DNA from: Bacillus sp. PK3_68
Lineage (GTDB): Bacteria; Bacillota; Bacilli; Bacillales; Domibacillaceae
Direction: 5' to 3'
DNA length: 64,000 nucleotides
Assembly: GCF_003600835.1 (NCBI RefSeq)
Contig: NZ_NQYC01000001.1
Span: 1,178,001-1,242,000, forward strand
Shown here: positions 18,219-30,333 of the stretch, one piece after another
Layout of the letters: every line of letters starts with the position of its first letter
Position numbering within the stretch: the stretch's first letter is position 1
Translations under genes and position numbers: made by a program
Notes under the pieces: generated by a model
Databases searched by the model: none
The model's input: the letters and a program-made list of their open reading frames with translations, nothing else
What the model was told of the DNA's origin: nothing

Positions 18219-18284
18219 CCATGGTCACATCCTGTCATAACACATTCGAGAAAATTCTCTAAATACCTGCTTTTAATGAAAAAT

Positions 18285-18317
18285 AAAAAAAAGTTTACTT
18301 CTTTAAAAGAAGTAAAC
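18285..18317 (-). terminator. sigA terminator
   Basis: GGTTTACTTCTTT pairing with AAAGAAGTAAAC, followed by eight T on the minus strand, about 60 bases after the sigA stop. Confidence 0.9.
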
Positions 18318-18380
18318 CATCGGAGCAAGAATAAAACATTCCAGCCGGCATTCGCATTCTACCCGGCGGCTGAACATGTA

Positions 18381-19502
18381 TTATTCAAGAAAGTCTTTTA
18401 ATCGTTTACTGCGACTTGGATGGCGAAGCTTACGCAAAGCTTTTGCCTCAATTTGTCGGATCCGTTCACGGGTAACCCCAAACACTTTGCCGACTTCTTC
18501 AAGTGTCCGAGTGCGTCCGTCGTCTAATCCGAATCGAAGGCGCAGCACATTTTCTTCTCGGTCTGTTAACGTATCAAGAACATCTTCAAGCTGTTCTTTC
18601 AGCAACTCGTAGGCAGCATGTTCAGAAGGAGAAGTTGCTTCTTGGTCTTCAATGAAATCGCCTAAGTGGGAATCATCTTCTTCCCCAATCGGTGTTTCAA
18701 GAGAAACAGGTTCTTGCGCAATTTTCAGGATCTCCCGTACCTTTTCAGGAGTTAAATCCATTTCTTCAGCAATTTCTTCAGGAGACGGTTCGCGGCCAAG
18801 ATCCTGAAGGAGTTGTCTCTGAACACGGATTAGCTTATTAATTGTTTCAACCATATGAACAGGAATCCGAATGGTTCTTGCCTGATCAGCAATCGCTCTT
18901 GTGATCGCCTGACGAATCCACCAGGTAGCGTACGTGCTGAATTTAAATCCTTTGCGGTAATCGAACTTTTCAACAGCTTTAATTAAGCCCATGTTTCCTT
19001 CCTGAATCAAGTCAAGAAAGAGCATGCCGCGCCCGACATAGCGCTTTGCTATGCTGACTACAAGACGGAGGTTGGCTTCAGCAAGACGGCGTTTTGCCTC
19101 TTCGTCACCCTCTTCAATCCGGGTAGCCAGTTCAATTTCTTCTTCAGCGGATAGAAGATCTACACGACCGATTTCCTTCAAGTACATGCGGACTGGATCG
19201 TTAATTTTCACTCCTGGCGGAACGCTTAAGTCATTAAGGTCAAATTCTTCACTTTCTTTTTCAAGTTCGTGAAGATTCGGATCTTCTTCCTCATCTTCAT
19301 CATTTGTTATATCGATTCCTTGCTCACCAAGGTACTCGTAAAATTCATCCACCTGGTCAGACTCCACTTCAAATGGTGACAGCTTATCAGCCACGAAGTC
19401 ATAGGATAATTTGCCTCTCTTTTTGCCTATCTCAACAATCTGTTCTTTCGCTCTTTCCAATGTTACTTCAGTTTCTTTGGAACGTGTAGACTTTTCAGCC
19501 AT
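18381..19502 (-). CDS. sigA: RNA polymerase housekeeping sigma factor SigA (RpoD)
   Basis: Primary sigma factor. Region 1.2 is [22 protein letters not shown], region 2 includes [19 protein letters not shown] and [15 protein letters not shown] (the -10 recognition helix), region 3 contains [16 protein letters not shown], and region 4.2 is [20 protein letters not shown] (the -35 helix-turn-helix). The N-terminus is acidic, as in other Firmicutes. The start at 19502 (MAEKSTRS) has AAGGAGGGGG before it, giving 373 residues. It is downstream of dnaG in the usual operon. Confidence 0.97.
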   Translation of the reverse strand: MAEKSTRSKETEVTLERAKEQIVEIGKKRGKLSYDFVADKLSPFEVESDQVDEFYEYLGEQGIDITNDEDEEEDPNLHELEKESEEFDLNDLSVPPGVKINDPVRMYLKEIGRVDLLSAEEEIELATRIEEGDEEAKRRLAEANLRLVVSIAKRYVGRGMLFLDLIQEGNMGLIKAVEKFDYRKGFKFSTYATWWIRQAITRAIADQARTIRIPVHMVETINKLIRVQRQLLQDLGREPSPEEIAEEMDLTPEKVREILKIAQEPVSLETPIGEEDDSHLGDFIEDQEATSPSEHAAYELLKEQLEDVLDTLTDREENVLRLRFGLDDGRTRTLEEVGKVFGVTRERIRQIEAKALRKLRHPSRSKRLKDFLE

Positions 19503-19545
19503 TAGTCGTCCCCCTCCTTCCAAAATCCTTGCCTCAGTGTTTTTC

Positions 19546-21357
19546 CTATTTAGTTAATTCTTTTTTTAACTTTACAATTTCCATGGCAAGCTGGGCGGCT
19601 GTTTGATAATCCTTTGCTTTCTCCGCTGCTACCTGCCGTTGCTTTTTTTCTTTTATTTCCAACACTTTTTGATATTGCGCTATTTCTTTTATATAATCGT
19701 ACACTGCTTCATCATTTATCACTTCACTGACCATCATCATTTCTATATCCGAAACGAGGCGGCGCAAATTGGCGTTTGGGAGAAAACTGATAAATGCACT
19801 TGAATCCGGTACATTGCCTCCTTCATAAAAGCCAAGTAAATACGTAAAAATAGCTTGATGCTCATCAATATTAAATGTTCCGCCATTCAGCAAATCCTTT
19901 ACTTTGTAAGCAAGATCTATATCTTTCAACATATGTGCAATGAGCCTCCGCTCTGCAGTTTGAAACGCAGGATACAGCTTTACAGGCGCTTGTAAAGCTG
20001 GCGCTTGCTGAAACGTCCGCTCGTTTGAAGAATGCTTCTTCCTTTCCTTAAAGAAAAGCTGTTTTTCCTGTTGCTTTAGTGCCTCAAGTGAAAGCGAGAA
20101 TTGCTCGGCGACCTGTCTTAAATAATAATCGCGCTCTACCGCTTTTTTTAATTTAGAAATTTCCGCTACTACTTCTTCGATATAACGCAGCTTTTGTCCT
20201 TCATCCTGTAGATTCTTCCCTTGCTTGTAGTATTCCATTTTGAAGGCAGTTAAGGTCATAGCTGTGTCGATGACGCTATTCCGAAATTTCTCGGCGCCAT
20301 GTGTTTTTATATAATCATCCGGATCCATTTTATCTGGAATGAGAGCGACTTTAATATCACAGCTACTATCACTTAGTAAATTAGAAGCACGGAAAGCAGC
20401 CTGTATTCCCGCCGAGTCACCATCAAAGCAAATAATAACCTGATCGGCCGTTCGCCTGATCTGCTGGATATGGGCATCAGTCAATGACGTCCCCATTGTC
20501 GCAATTCCTGTTTCTATCCCAGCACTTGCAGCAGCAATTACATCTGCAAATCCTTCAAAGAGAACCGCATAATGTTGCTTACGAATAGCTGGCCGTGCTC
20601 GATGAAAATTATACAAGAGGCGGCTTTTATTAAAAATAGGCGTTTCCGGGCTATTTAAATATTTGGGCTTTTCATCATGAAGAGACCGGCCAGAAAAAGC
20701 AACCACTTTTCCTTTCTCATCATGAAGAGGAAACATAATTCGACCGCGAAAGCGATCAAAGTAGGTTCCATCCTCCTCTCTTCGGATAATGAGACCTGCT
20801 TTTTCCATCCATTCAGAAGTAAATCCGCGCTTTTGAAGAAATTTAACGGTGAAATCCCAATTTGGAAGCGACCAGCCGATTTGAAATGTTTCCAATTGTT
20901 CTTTTGAAAACCCTCGCTTCTCCAGATAGTCTAATGCTTCCTGGCCTTCTGTTGTATTCATTAGCAAATGATGATAGAATTTTGCCAATAACTCATGAGC
21001 CTTTATTATCTGATCGTGCTCTTCAGAAAAGGATCGGTTGCGATTATCACCTGTAAGCGCAGGATCAAGTGCTACTCCTGTACGGGCAGCCAGCTTGCTA
21101 ACTGCTTCCTGGAAAGAGATATTTTCTATTTCCATTAAAAAAGAAAAAACATTTCCTCCAGCTCCGCACCCGAAACAATGATATATTTGCTTATCGGGGG
21201 ATACAGAGAAAGACGGTGAATTTTCTCCGTGAAATGGACATAGTCCGAAGAAGTTTCTTCCTTGTTTTTTCAACTGAACGTAATCACCGATTACTTCAGT
21301 AATGTCCAGTGACTGCTTGATTTGTTGAATGGTTTCCTCAGGAATTTTTCCTGTCAC
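19546..21357 (-). CDS. dnaG: DNA primase
   Basis: Makes RNA primers for replication. The CHC2 zinc-binding domain has [12 protein letters not shown] and [13 protein letters not shown] near residues 35-65; the TOPRIM core has [21 protein letters not shown] and ICFDGDSAG; the C-terminal helicase-binding domain begins near residue 455. The start is uncertain: I chose GTG at 21357 ([11 protein letters not shown]), which keeps a few bases from GGTGAT; an ATG at 21363 sits too close to that site. Length 603 matches the family. Confidence 0.94.
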   Translation of the reverse strand: MTGKIPEETIQQIKQSLDITEVIGDYVQLKKQGRNFFGLCPFHGENSPSFSVSPDKQIYHCFGCGAGGNVFSFLMEIENISFQEAVSKLAARTGVALDPALTGDNRNRSFSEEHDQIIKAHELLAKFYHHLLMNTTEGQEALDYLEKRGFSKEQLETFQIGWSLPNWDFTVKFLQKRGFTSEWMEKAGLIIRREEDGTYFDRFRGRIMFPLHDEKGKVVAFSGRSLHDEKPKYLNSPETPIFNKSRLLYNFHRARPAIRKQHYAVLFEGFADVIAAASAGIETGIATMGTSLTDAHIQQIRRTADQVIICFDGDSAGIQAAFRASNLLSDSSCDIKVALIPDKMDPDDYIKTHGAEKFRNSVIDTAMTLTAFKMEYYKQGKNLQDEGQKLRYIEEVVAEISKLKKAVERDYYLRQVAEQFSLSLEALKQQEKQLFFKERKKHSSNERTFQQAPALQAPVKLYPAFQTAERRLIAHMLKDIDLAYKVKDLLNGGTFNIDEHQAIFTYLLGFYEGGNVPDSSAFISFLPNANLRRLVSDIEMMMVSEVINDEAVYDYIKEIAQYQKVLEIKEKKQRQVAAEKAKDYQTAAQLAMEIVKLKKELTK

Positions 21358-21548
21358 ATACATCACCAGCTATACTATTGTTCGATAAAAAAACTAAATT
21401 TCCTGCAGCTTTTTCTATTATTTGCTTTTCCTAAGCTGCTTTGCCTGCAACACTCAGCCTGATCCTTTGTTAGTGCCTAGTTATTTCCAATCCGGCATAA
21501 GAGAGAGAATCGACAAATCCCTTCATATTTCTCTTGCCCTATGCATTA

Positions 21549-21577
21549 TAATTCTACAATCTTGATTAGAATCCTTC
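21549..21577 (-). promoter_or_regulatory. SigH-type promoter ahead of dnaG-sigA
   Basis: On the minus strand GAAGGATTC (21569-21577) and GTAGAATTA (21549-21557) are separated by 11 bases; they match the SigH consensus RnAGGAwWW / RnnGAATww with one mismatch. The sigA operon of B. subtilis also has a SigH promoter. A TATAAT lies over the same site and could serve SigA. The rest of the 21367-21879 gap shows no coding capacity. Confidence 0.55.
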
Positions 21578-21761
21578 TCAAATGAGAAATAACATAAAAA
21601 AAACGAACAATAATCTGCCGTCCGGCAAATATCCTTCCAAGTGGCATACAATTAGTTTATTCCTTTACCTTAGGTGTTAAACCTTTTTTAAATACATTTT
21701 TATCACAATTTTTTATTATAGTACATTTCATTCAAAAAAACCATTGATTTTTCACAGGTTA

Positions 21762-21800
21762 AAGAAAAAGAAGCTCTTCTAAAAATGAAAAGCCTCCTTT
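21762..21800 (-). terminator. yqfL terminator
   Basis: A 10-bp stem with two G-U pairs (GAGGCTTTTC with GAAGAGCTTC) and a T-rich tract after it on the minus strand. Confidence 0.65.
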
Positions 21801-21879
21801 TCTCGATTTCCGTATAAACCGCGACCCTTCAATTCAATTTCAGCTTGTAAAAGAAAGAAGGAGCTGCAGTAAATAACGT

Positions 21880-22689
21880 CTATTTCCGTTTGCCAAGCCT
21901 GCTCAAAATAATGTTAGCTGTTTCTTCCACCGCTTTATTCGTTACATCGATCACTTCACAACCAATGCGATTCATGATCTTTTCAGAATAAGAAATTTCT
22001 GCTTTAATTCGCTCAAGATCAGCGTAACTTGCACTGTCATTCAAACCAAGTGAAATTAACCGTTCCTTTCGGATTTGGTTTAGTTTGTCAGGGCTAATCT
22101 TTAAGCCAAAACATTTATCTGATGGAAGATCAAATAGCTCCTCTGGAGGATCCACCTCCGGCACAAGAGGGACATTGGCTACTTTCAACCGCTTATGAGC
22201 AAGATATTGAGAGAGCGGTGTTTTTGATGTTCGTGACACTCCGATTAAAATAACGTCCGCCTTCAATAAACCACGCGGATCACGGCCGTCATCGTATTTC
22301 ACTGCAAATTCAATCGCTTCTACTTTTTTGAAATACTCTTCATCCAATTTTCTTACAAGTCCCGGTTCCATTAAAGGCTGGTGTCCATATAAAGATTCAA
22401 GCTCATCCATCAGCGGACCAATCAAATCAAAAATAACAATCTTCTCTTTTTGGGCCTGCTGCTTCATATAGGTTCTGATTTCCGGTTTTACGAGCGTATA
22501 TACAATAATCCCTCGCTCAATCTTGGCTAAGTCGATTACTTCATCGATAGTGGATAAGTCCTCGACATAGGGAAATCGTTTAATCACAGCATGCGATCCA
22601 TTAAACTGGCTGACAGCCGCTTTCGTTACAAGCTCTGCTGTCTCGCCTACTGAATCAGAAACGATGTAGATGATTGGGTCATTCAGCAA
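21880..22689 (-). CDS. yqfL: Pyruvate, phosphate dikinase regulatory protein family (YqfL)
   Basis: A 269-residue bifunctional kinase/phosphorylase family protein (DUF299) that controls PPDK by ADP-dependent phosphorylation and Pi-dependent dephosphorylation. Motifs: [13 protein letters not shown] at the N-terminus and the nucleotide-binding [15 protein letters not shown] near residue 151. It starts at TTG with AAAGGAGG nine bases ahead. It follows ccpN closely, and in B. subtilis YqfL modulates CcpN-dependent control of gluconeogenesis, which fits the pairing. Confidence 0.92.
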   Translation of the reverse strand: MLNDPIIYIVSDSVGETAELVTKAAVSQFNGSHAVIKRFPYVEDLSTIDEVIDLAKIERGIIVYTLVKPEIRTYMKQQAQKEKIVIFDLIGPLMDELESLYGHQPLMEPGLVRKLDEEYFKKVEAIEFAVKYDDGRDPRGLLKADVILIGVSRTSKTPLSQYLAHKRLKVANVPLVPEVDPPEELFDLPSDKCFGLKISPDKLNQIRKERLISLGLNDSASYADLERIKAEISYSEKIMNRIGCEVIDVTNKAVEETANIILSRLGKRK

Positions 22690-22716
22690 AAAATAGAACC
22701 TCCTTTCCTAGCTGCA

Positions 22717-23352
22717 TCACTCGTCATCTGCCAATGCGACAAATGCTTTGGCAATATTTGTTTTTGTAATGCGTCCGATTACTTCATAGCCTGTGGGTGA
22801 TTTTTTGACAACCGGCACCGCATCTATTTGTCTTTCGATTAAGTTCTTAGCCACATCAACAAGCAAGTCATCTCTTTCACACACAGTAATATTTGGCATT
22901 CTTGTCATAATAATATTGACTGGAATAGCATTTAATTCCTGCTTGCCAATGCTTGCTCGCAGCAAATCTTTTCGCGACAGTACACCGGCTAAATGGCTGT
23001 TTTCATCCACTACAAACAGCGTGCCGACATCCTCTAAAAACATCGTAACGATGGCATCATACACAGATACATTTTCGCGTACGACAACAGGTACTGCCTG
23101 ATAGTCTTTCACATATATTTTCATTAAATTTTCTGTAAGAAGCTGAGTACCAGATTTACCTGTATAAAAATAGCCGACACGAGGCCTTGCATCCAAAAAA
23201 CCCGCCATTGTTAGAATGGCTAAATCCGGTCGCAATGTTGCTCTCGTTAAGTTTAATCGTTCAGCTATATTCTCACCAGTAATTGGCTCATTTTCTTTAA
23301 CAATTTTCAAGATTTTTTCCTGACGATTATTAAGTTCGATCTCCCTCACCAC
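22717..23352 (-). CDS. ccpN: Transcriptional repressor CcpN
   Basis: Represses gluconeogenic genes (gapB, pckA) in B. subtilis when glucose is present. An N-terminal winged helix (RQEKILKIVKENEPITGENIAERLN...TRATLRPDLAIL, residues 10-60) is followed by two CBS domains (about 80-205), one with SVYDAIVTMFLEDVGTLFVVD and one with ERQIDAVPVVK, likely sensing nucleotides. The start is one of two adjacent GTG codons (23352 or 23349). The upstream 220-base gap holds a TATAAT near 23470 but no gene. Confidence 0.92.
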   Translation of the reverse strand: MVREIELNNRQEKILKIVKENEPITGENIAERLNLTRATLRPDLAILTMAGFLDARPRVGYFYTGKSGTQLLTENLMKIYVKDYQAVPVVVRENVSVYDAIVTMFLEDVGTLFVVDENSHLAGVLSRKDLLRASIGKQELNAIPVNIIMTRMPNITVCERDDLLVDVAKNLIERQIDAVPVVKKSPTGYEVIGRITKTNIAKAFVALADDE

Positions 23353-23572
23353 CTAATGCGCAATAGCAGCACAGACACCAATGGCTCAATTACCCCTTTG
23401 ATCTTTACAACCGAGTATGCAAGCGTCTGTGCTTCAGTTTTCAAAAGTGTTATACCATATAATAAATATTATATACTATTTAACCCGAATGAAAAGAAAA
23501 GTTTCATGCGGCTGCTGTGTTTTGCGCTGGTATAGATGAATGATCAATTGAAGCAGGAAAACAGCAGGGCCT

Positions 23573-25645
23573 TTACTTCACTAAGATTTTATTGAAATCA
23601 GCGAATGTCAAAATGAGATTCGAGAGCTCTCTCATTTGATTTAAGCGATTCTCTCTTACATCTGTCTCTTCTGCCATGACCATTGTGTGATCAAAATATT
23701 GTTCAATTGGTGCCTTTAAGCTTTCAAGCAGAGCAAATTGCTGCTCAGCTGTCTGTGACTCTTGCAGTCCAAGCTGGACACGAAGAAATTCTCTATGCAA
23801 CACTTTCTCTTCCTCGTTCACAAAATGTTGTTCATCGACCGCTCCATGTTCCTCAGCCTTCTTAGCAATGTTGACCACACGGCTAAGCGCTTCTGCCGTT
23901 TCTTTAAAGCCATCTTCTTCTTTGTGTGCCATTAATACAGCTGCCTTTGCAAAAAGAGAAGGCAAAGAACCGACAGCCCCCGCAAGTACCGCATCAATTA
24001 AGTCATAGCGGACGTCTCTTGCTTGCAGGCTATGTTTAATGCGAAGCTTAAAGAAAGCAACTAACTCTTCCAAGAGTAAGTCAGCTGTTTTTTCGCCAAT
24101 ATGATCCTCTTTCACTACACTGATAGCTATTTGTAGAACCGTCTCAAGAGAAACGCTCCAATGCTTTTCCTCTAAAATCAGAACAATCCCCGCTGCCTGT
24201 CTTCTCAAGGCATAAGGGTCCTGAGAACCCGTTGGAATAATATCGACCGCAAAGCAGGACACGATCGTATCTAATTTATCCGCTAGACTAACAACGGCGC
24301 CAGTGAACGTTTCCGGTGCTTTATCATCGGCATGCCGCGGCTCGTAATGCTCGTTGACAGCTCGGGAAACTTCTGGCTTTTCTCCTTTTTGCTCGGCATA
24401 TTTTTCGCCCATAATTCCCTGCAGCTCCGGGAATTCATAAACCATTTGCGTAACTAGATCAAATTTACATATTTCCGCGGCACGGTCTACTTTTTCTTGC
24501 TCTTCTTCAGAAGCTCCCGTTAATTTACTTAGCTTAGCAGCTAATCGGCGAATCCGTTTTACTTTTTCAGCCAGTGTGCCAATTTTTTCATGATACACAA
24601 TCGCTTGAAGTTTACTTAAAAAGAAATCAATATCCTTGCTTTGATCTTCTTTATAGAAAAAGTCAGCATCGGCGAGACGAGCTCTTAAAACTTTTTCGTT
24701 TCCACGTGCTACCGTATCAAGTGAGCGGCTGTCTCCATTTCGAACAGTAACAAAGTGAGGGAGCAATGTTCCCTTCTGATCTTTTACCGGAAAGTACCGC
24801 TGATGCTCTTTCATCGAAGTAATGAGCACTTCTTCAGGCAACTCAAGAAAATCCTCATTGAATGAACCCGATAAAGCAGTCGGATACTCCACTAAGTTAT
24901 TCACTTCTTCCAATAACTCTTCATCGACTGGAATGACCCATGACTTTTCTTGTTCTAACTGAGAAAGCTGGTGGCGAATCATCGCTTTTCGTTCAGCCGG
25001 ATCAGCAATAACGAACTGATTTCTCAGCTGCTCTTCATATTCAGCTGGAATGGTAATTGTAACTGAATCACCTAAGAAACGATGTCCTTTCGTTATCCGG
25101 CCAGTCGATACATTCGTAATTTGAAAAGGGATAATTTCTGAGCCAAATAAAGCAACAATCCACTTGATCGGTCGAATATATCGAAGATCATTATTAGCCC
25201 AGCGCATATTTTTCCCAAAATGAAGACCTAAAATGATCTCGCGCAGTTTTGGCAGTAAATCGATCGTCGGTTGGCCCTTAATAAATTTATTAACATGAAC
25301 ATATTCTATGCCATTGATTTCTTTAAAATAAATATCTTCAACGGTAACTCCCTGTCCGCGCGTAAACCCCATCGCTGCCTTTGACCAGGAACCGTCTTCT
25401 TGAAGAGCAATCTTCTTTGCCGGCCCTTTCGCTTCTTCTTCAATGTCTTCTTGCGCTTCTGCTGCGCCTTCGACTAAAACTGCCAAGCGGCGCGGCGTTG
25501 AATAAAGCTTGATGCCTTCATAGGCGACTTTCTGCTCCTGAAGAAATTCTTCCACTTTGCTGCCAAGCTGATTCATCGAATCAGTTACAAAGCGGGCTGG
25601 CATTTCCTCCAAGCCAACTTCTAATAATATATCTCTCTTATTCAT
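23573..25645 (-). CDS. glyS: Glycyl-tRNA synthetase, beta subunit
   Basis: A 690-residue subunit of the alpha2-beta2 GlyRS that charges glycine onto tRNA-Gly. It starts [18 protein letters not shown], the standard opening, and has the FTRGQGV and HRFLGD stretches of the beta subunit, an HD-like central part, and a C-terminal anticodon-binding domain (near 560-690, ending [19 protein letters not shown]). It overlaps the end of glyQ by 8 bases and is expressed from the glyQ T-box promoter. Confidence 0.96.
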   Translation of the reverse strand: MNKRDILLEVGLEEMPARFVTDSMNQLGSKVEEFLQEQKVAYEGIKLYSTPRRLAVLVEGAAEAQEDIEEEAKGPAKKIALQEDGSWSKAAMGFTRGQGVTVEDIYFKEINGIEYVHVNKFIKGQPTIDLLPKLREIILGLHFGKNMRWANNDLRYIRPIKWIVALFGSEIIPFQITNVSTGRITKGHRFLGDSVTITIPAEYEEQLRNQFVIADPAERKAMIRHQLSQLEQEKSWVIPVDEELLEEVNNLVEYPTALSGSFNEDFLELPEEVLITSMKEHQRYFPVKDQKGTLLPHFVTVRNGDSRSLDTVARGNEKVLRARLADADFFYKEDQSKDIDFFLSKLQAIVYHEKIGTLAEKVKRIRRLAAKLSKLTGASEEEQEKVDRAAEICKFDLVTQMVYEFPELQGIMGEKYAEQKGEKPEVSRAVNEHYEPRHADDKAPETFTGAVVSLADKLDTIVSCFAVDIIPTGSQDPYALRRQAAGIVLILEEKHWSVSLETVLQIAISVVKEDHIGEKTADLLLEELVAFFKLRIKHSLQARDVRYDLIDAVLAGAVGSLPSLFAKAAVLMAHKEEDGFKETAEALSRVVNIAKKAEEHGAVDEQHFVNEEEKVLHREFLRVQLGLQESQTAEQQFALLESLKAPIEQYFDHTMVMAEETDVRENRLNQMRELSNLILTFADFNKILVK

Positions 25646-26528
25646 ATTCCGCCTCTCCTTTCTTTTTTAACATTGGGAATCCTAGTTTCTCACGCTCTTC
25701 ATAGAATGTTTTGGCGATTTGTCTAGCCATACTGCGCATGCGTCCAAGATAAGCTGTTCTCTCTGTTACTGAAATGGCTCCCTTGGCATCAAGGACATTA
25801 AAAACGTGAGAGCATTTTAAAACGTAATCATAAGCAGGATGAACCAACCCTTCATCCATTTGGCGCTTTGCTTCTTTTTCATAAATAGTAAATAGATTAA
25901 ATAACATATCAGCGTCTGACGTTTCAAATGTGTATTTCGAATGCTCGTATTCAGGCTGATAAAAAATATCTCTTACAGTAAAACCTTCCGTCCACTCCAA
26001 ATCGAAGACATTTTCTTTTTCTTGAATATAAGATGCAAGCCGTTCGATCCCATATGTAATCTCCACGGAAACCGGCTTACACTCCAGACCGCCGACTTGT
26101 TGAAAATACGTAAATTGCGTGATTTCCATGCCGTCCAGCCATACTTCCCAACCGAGTCCTGCACAACCAAGGGATGGGTTTTCCCAGTTATCTTCCACAA
26201 AACGGATATCATGATCAAGCGGCTCAATACCAAGAGCTCTTAAAGAATCCAAATACATTTCTTGGATGTTATCCGGTGAAGGTTTCATAATAACTTGGAA
26301 CTGATGATGTTGATACAGACGATTCGGATTTTCCCCGTAACGACCATCTGCCGGACGTCTGCTCGGTTCCACATAGGCAACGTTCCACGGTTCCGGACCA
26401 ATCGCGCGTAAAAAAGTATACGGACTCATCGTACCGGCTCCTTTTTCGACATCATAAGCCTGCATTAAAATACAGCCATGATCGGACCAATGTTTTTGCA
26501 AGGTTAAAATCATTTCTTGAATATTCAT
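25638..26528 (-). CDS. glyQ: Glycyl-tRNA synthetase, alpha subunit
   Basis: Catalytic class II aminoacyl-tRNA synthetase subunit. It opens [19 protein letters not shown], followed by motif 2 ([25 protein letters not shown] region, near residue 60) and the [20 protein letters not shown] stretch. Length 296 is normal. A T-box leader lies upstream, so expression should rise when tRNA-Gly is uncharged. Confidence 0.97.
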   Translation of the reverse strand: MNIQEMILTLQKHWSDHGCILMQAYDVEKGAGTMSPYTFLRAIGPEPWNVAYVEPSRRPADGRYGENPNRLYQHHQFQVIMKPSPDNIQEMYLDSLRALGIEPLDHDIRFVEDNWENPSLGCAGLGWEVWLDGMEITQFTYFQQVGGLECKPVSVEITYGIERLASYIQEKENVFDLEWTEGFTVRDIFYQPEYEHSKYTFETSDADMLFNLFTIYEKEAKRQMDEGLVHPAYDYVLKCSHVFNVLDAKGAISVTERTAYLGRMRSMARQIAKTFYEEREKLGFPMLKKKGEAEYE

Positions 26529-26610
26529 AGCTATGCCTCTCTTTCTGTAGTTGGTGATTAGCAGCTTTCCACGCTCTTACTAAAAGCGCTCGCTTGCTTC
26601 TTTGACAAAT

Positions 26611-26825
26611 AAAAAACTCTCGTCCCTATGCACATAATTGTACATAGGGACGAGAGTTACCCGCGGTTCCACCCTATTTGCCGTAACTTACGGCCTCTTT
26701 TCCAAAGCGCTGCTCCAGACCGCCTTTCCATGATGCTCTTTCCCCGGCTTTCACCATCCCGGGTTCGCTTGTAAAAGAGGAAACCATGTACTCTATTCCT
26801 TCACTGCAGCTAATTATTGATTTCA
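26611..26825 (-). promoter_or_regulatory. T-box leader of glyQS (glycine)
   Basis: The T-box sequence AGGGTGGAACCGCGGGT lies at 26659-26675 (minus strand). It is followed by a long terminator hairpin whose arms contain CTCGTCCCTATG and CATAGGGACGAG, with a T run at 26611-26616. Stem I begins near 26825 (GCAGTGAAGGAATAGAG). A GGC glycine codon in GAAAGGCGG, just before TGGAGCAGC, is the likely specifier, at the position seen in B. subtilis glyQS. Confidence 0.93.
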
Positions 26826-26838
26826 ATTGAATATAAAA

Positions 26839-26867
26839 AACTTAATCGAAAACAGACAATTTGTCAA
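26839..26867 (-). promoter_or_regulatory. Probable glyQ promoter inside the end of recO
   Basis: TTGACA (26862-26867) and a weak -10 TAAGTT (26839-26844) with a 17-base spacer on the minus strand, just ahead of the T-box. The -35 box overlaps the last codons of recO. Confidence 0.45.
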
Positions 26868-27637
26868 TCCTCTTCTTGCTCTTTATGTAGAAAAGACTGC
26901 ATTCTCTCCATTTGATCAAGAAACCTGCGTGATTTTAAATAAATACCAGAATATTCATCATAGTAAAGAGAAATGGCCGTTCGCAATTCTTTCTTCGTCT
27001 CTTCCTTGACATTAATATTACCCAGCCTGTTCAAATCGAAAAAATAAAATAACCGTAAAAGCTTAATAGCGGCCTGTGATAACGGCAATAAATAAGGATC
27101 GATTTTAAAGCAGCGATGGCATAGAAAACCGTTTTCTCGGATAGAAAAAGCAAATCGGCCGTCCCGGCTCCCACAATTAACACAGCTGGATAGCTCGGGA
27201 CGCAGGCCGATGACTTGCAACATTTTCATTTCGAAAATAGCCGTTAAAATCTCCGCGTCATACCCCTCATTCAAATAGTGAAGGCACTGCTCAAAGAGTT
27301 CATATAGATATGGATTCGGCTTCTTTTCTTCCGTGCTTTTATCAAGCAGTTCAGCCATGTAAGCAGCATGCGCAGACATGATCAAGTCCTCACGGATATG
27401 CCTCATGGATGAAAGCATCTCACCTTGCTGCAGCGTGCCAAGTCCGCTACCTGACTGAACTAAAAAACTGCCGTGTGTAAATGGCTGAGTAACGGCAGAA
27501 AGACGGCTGTTGGGCTTTTTAGCTCCTCGCGCCATGAAAGCAATTTTTCCTTTCTCCCGTGTAAAAATCGTTACTACTTTATTGGTTTCTCCATAATCGG
27601 ATGTTCGAATTACGATCCCTTCAATCTTTTGAAGCAT
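26864..27637 (-). CDS. recO: DNA repair protein RecO
   Basis: Recombination mediator that helps load RecA with RecR. An N-terminal OB fold ([28 protein letters not shown]...[11 protein letters not shown]), a helical middle, and a zinc site CVNCG ... CHRC near residues 150-175. Length 257 is normal. It follows yqzL closely and belongs to the same transcript as era. Confidence 0.93.
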   Translation of the reverse strand: MLQKIEGIVIRTSDYGETNKVVTIFTREKGKIAFMARGAKKPNSRLSAVTQPFTHGSFLVQSGSGLGTLQQGEMLSSMRHIREDLIMSAHAAYMAELLDKSTEEKKPNPYLYELFEQCLHYLNEGYDAEILTAIFEMKMLQVIGLRPELSSCVNCGSRDGRFAFSIRENGFLCHRCFKIDPYLLPLSQAAIKLLRLFYFFDLNRLGNINVKEETKKELRTAISLYYDEYSGIYLKSRRFLDQMERMQSFLHKEQEED

Positions 27638-27661
27638 GAGAAGGCCGTCCTTTCGTCCTCC

Positions 27662-27817
27662 TCAATTCGTCATTCCGGCAACCGGGAAGTCGGGACTAGC
27701 CAATTGCTGCTCCTGTTCAAACGGGGGATACTTGCCGCCTTTTTCAATCTCCTTATATAGAAGGTACATTTCAACACTTCCTGTCTCAGAAAAGACTTTC
27801 CACGTAAAATCCAACAT
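27662..27817 (-). CDS. yqzL: YqzL family small protein
   Basis: A 51-residue protein starting MLDFTWKVFSETGSVEMYLLYKE, the recognisable YqzL opening, and ending PVAGMTN. It lies between era and recO, the position of yqzL in B. subtilis. AAAGGCGGG precedes the ATG. Function is unknown. Confidence 0.82.
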   Translation of the reverse strand: MLDFTWKVFSETGSVEMYLLYKEIEKGGKYPPFEQEQQLASPDFPVAGMTN

Positions 27818-27927
27818 GCTTTTTCCCGCCTTTCTTAATTGAAACTGGCATTTACCCTTGGCTTCCTTAATAGCTTCACCGATTACCTTTTGATTATGAG
27901 GAGCAAAAATTTCTAATTATCCACTGA

Positions 27928-29242
<1,315 letters not shown>

Positions 29243-29327
29243 TTATGCTCCTTCACTTTCTATTTTAATATAAAATAGCTTAATTGTAATCCATTTAGCA
29301 AAAAATTTTCAGAAAAGTTCAAATTGT

Positions 29328-29717
29328 CTAAAGCAACTCCAATGCCTTTGGCAGAAAAATGATCATCCCTACTAACACCGCGAGGAGGGAAAACAGCAAA
29401 ACAGCTCCTGCAGCTAAATCTTTCGCTTGTTTTGCCAGCAGCTGATAGTCTTTCGTTACTAAATCAACTGTTTTCTCTATCGCTGTATTGATTACCTCAA
29501 GCGTCAGAACCCCAAAGATCATAACTAGAATGAATAACCACTCTATCGGCGACAATGCGAAAAAAAAACCTGCGGCTACGACGGCTGCTGCAGCGGTTAA
29601 ATGGAACCGGAAATTAGGTTCTTTTAGTGCAATGCGCAAGCCGTTCAACGCAAACCGAAAAGAAGATAGGAACCGTTTCCACTGAAAGTTTTTTCTACCG
29701 CTGTAATCCGTATTCAT
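29328..29717 (-). CDS. dgkA: Undecaprenol/diacylglycerol kinase
   Basis: Small trimeric-type membrane kinase; the B. subtilis homologue phosphorylates undecaprenol. Three membrane helices follow an amphipathic N-terminus ([21 protein letters not shown]). The catalytic helix motif [14 protein letters not shown] is near residues 76-90. Length 129. It overlaps the end of ybeY by 23 bases. Confidence 0.93.
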   Translation of the reverse strand: MNTDYSGRKNFQWKRFLSSFRFALNGLRIALKEPNFRFHLTAAAAVVAAGFFFALSPIEWLFILVMIFGVLTLEVINTAIEKTVDLVTKDYQLLAKQAKDLAAGAVLLFSLLAVLVGMIIFLPKALELL

Positions 29718-30168
29718 TTAAAATTTCCTTCTGCTTTTGAAACATAACCTTTTCTTCTTCCTCAGTCATATGGTCATAGCCAAGCAGATGGAGAAGCCCG
29801 TGGACTGCCAAAAAGCCCAGCTCTCTTTCAAAACTGTGCCCATATTCAACCGCTTGTTCTTTTGCCCGCTCGACAGAAATAACAATATCTCCTAATACCC
29901 GCGGCAAGCCTTCCGCTCCACTGATTTCTATTTCCTCTTCCCCCATCTCTTCTAATGCAAAAGAAATAACATCTGTTGGTGTATCTTTCCCACGGTATTC
30001 ACGATTAATCTCCTGGATTCTCGGATTATTCGTAAAAGTTATTGAGACCTCACTGTCTTCTGCTACCGCTTCCTTCTCGGCTGTTAATTCTAACAATGCC
30101 TCGACGAGTTGGAAAGCCTCTGCCTTTAACTCTTCCGTTTCATCTACCATATCTATAATCAGACTCAT
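29695..30168 (-). CDS. ybeY: Endoribonuclease YbeY
   Basis: Metal-dependent RNase involved in 16S rRNA maturation. The zinc motif [11 protein letters not shown] is near residues 121-131. The start at 30168 ([13 protein letters not shown]) has TGGAGGAAAG before it; the longer frame adds 13 residues. Length 157 is normal. Usually pgpH precedes this gene; here phoH does, with a terminator in between, so a promoter in the 165-base gap is likely. Confidence 0.94.
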   Translation of the reverse strand: MSLIIDMVDETEELKAEAFQLVEALLELTAEKEAVAEDSEVSITFTNNPRIQEINREYRGKDTPTDVISFALEEMGEEEIEISGAEGLPRVLGDIVISVERAKEQAVEYGHSFERELGFLAVHGLLHLLGYDHMTEEEEKVMFQKQKEILNEYGLQR

Positions 30169-30303
30169 CTCTTTCCTCCATTCTTTCCTTAACATTCCAT
30201 CTGCCAATGGACAGAGTGATCATTGTATTTTTGGTGAGTATCACTCTCTTGTACGTAAAATCATAACAGGTTTCTCCGAAAAAATCATGTGCGGCTCTAG
30301 GAA

Positions 30304-30333
30304 AAGAAAAACAGCCAGCCCTCAGACTGCCTG
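30304..30333 (-). terminator. Terminator after phoH
   Basis: A 9-bp stem with one G-G mismatch and one G-U pair (CAGGCAGTC with GGCTGGCTG, loop TGAG), followed by TTTTTCTTTT on the minus strand, directly after the phoH stop. Confidence 0.7.

Noticed and set aside
27843-27927. In-frame extension of yqzL upstream of its ATG
   Set aside because: The extra frame has no start with a ribosome site, and the yqzL ATG has a good one and the family N-terminus.
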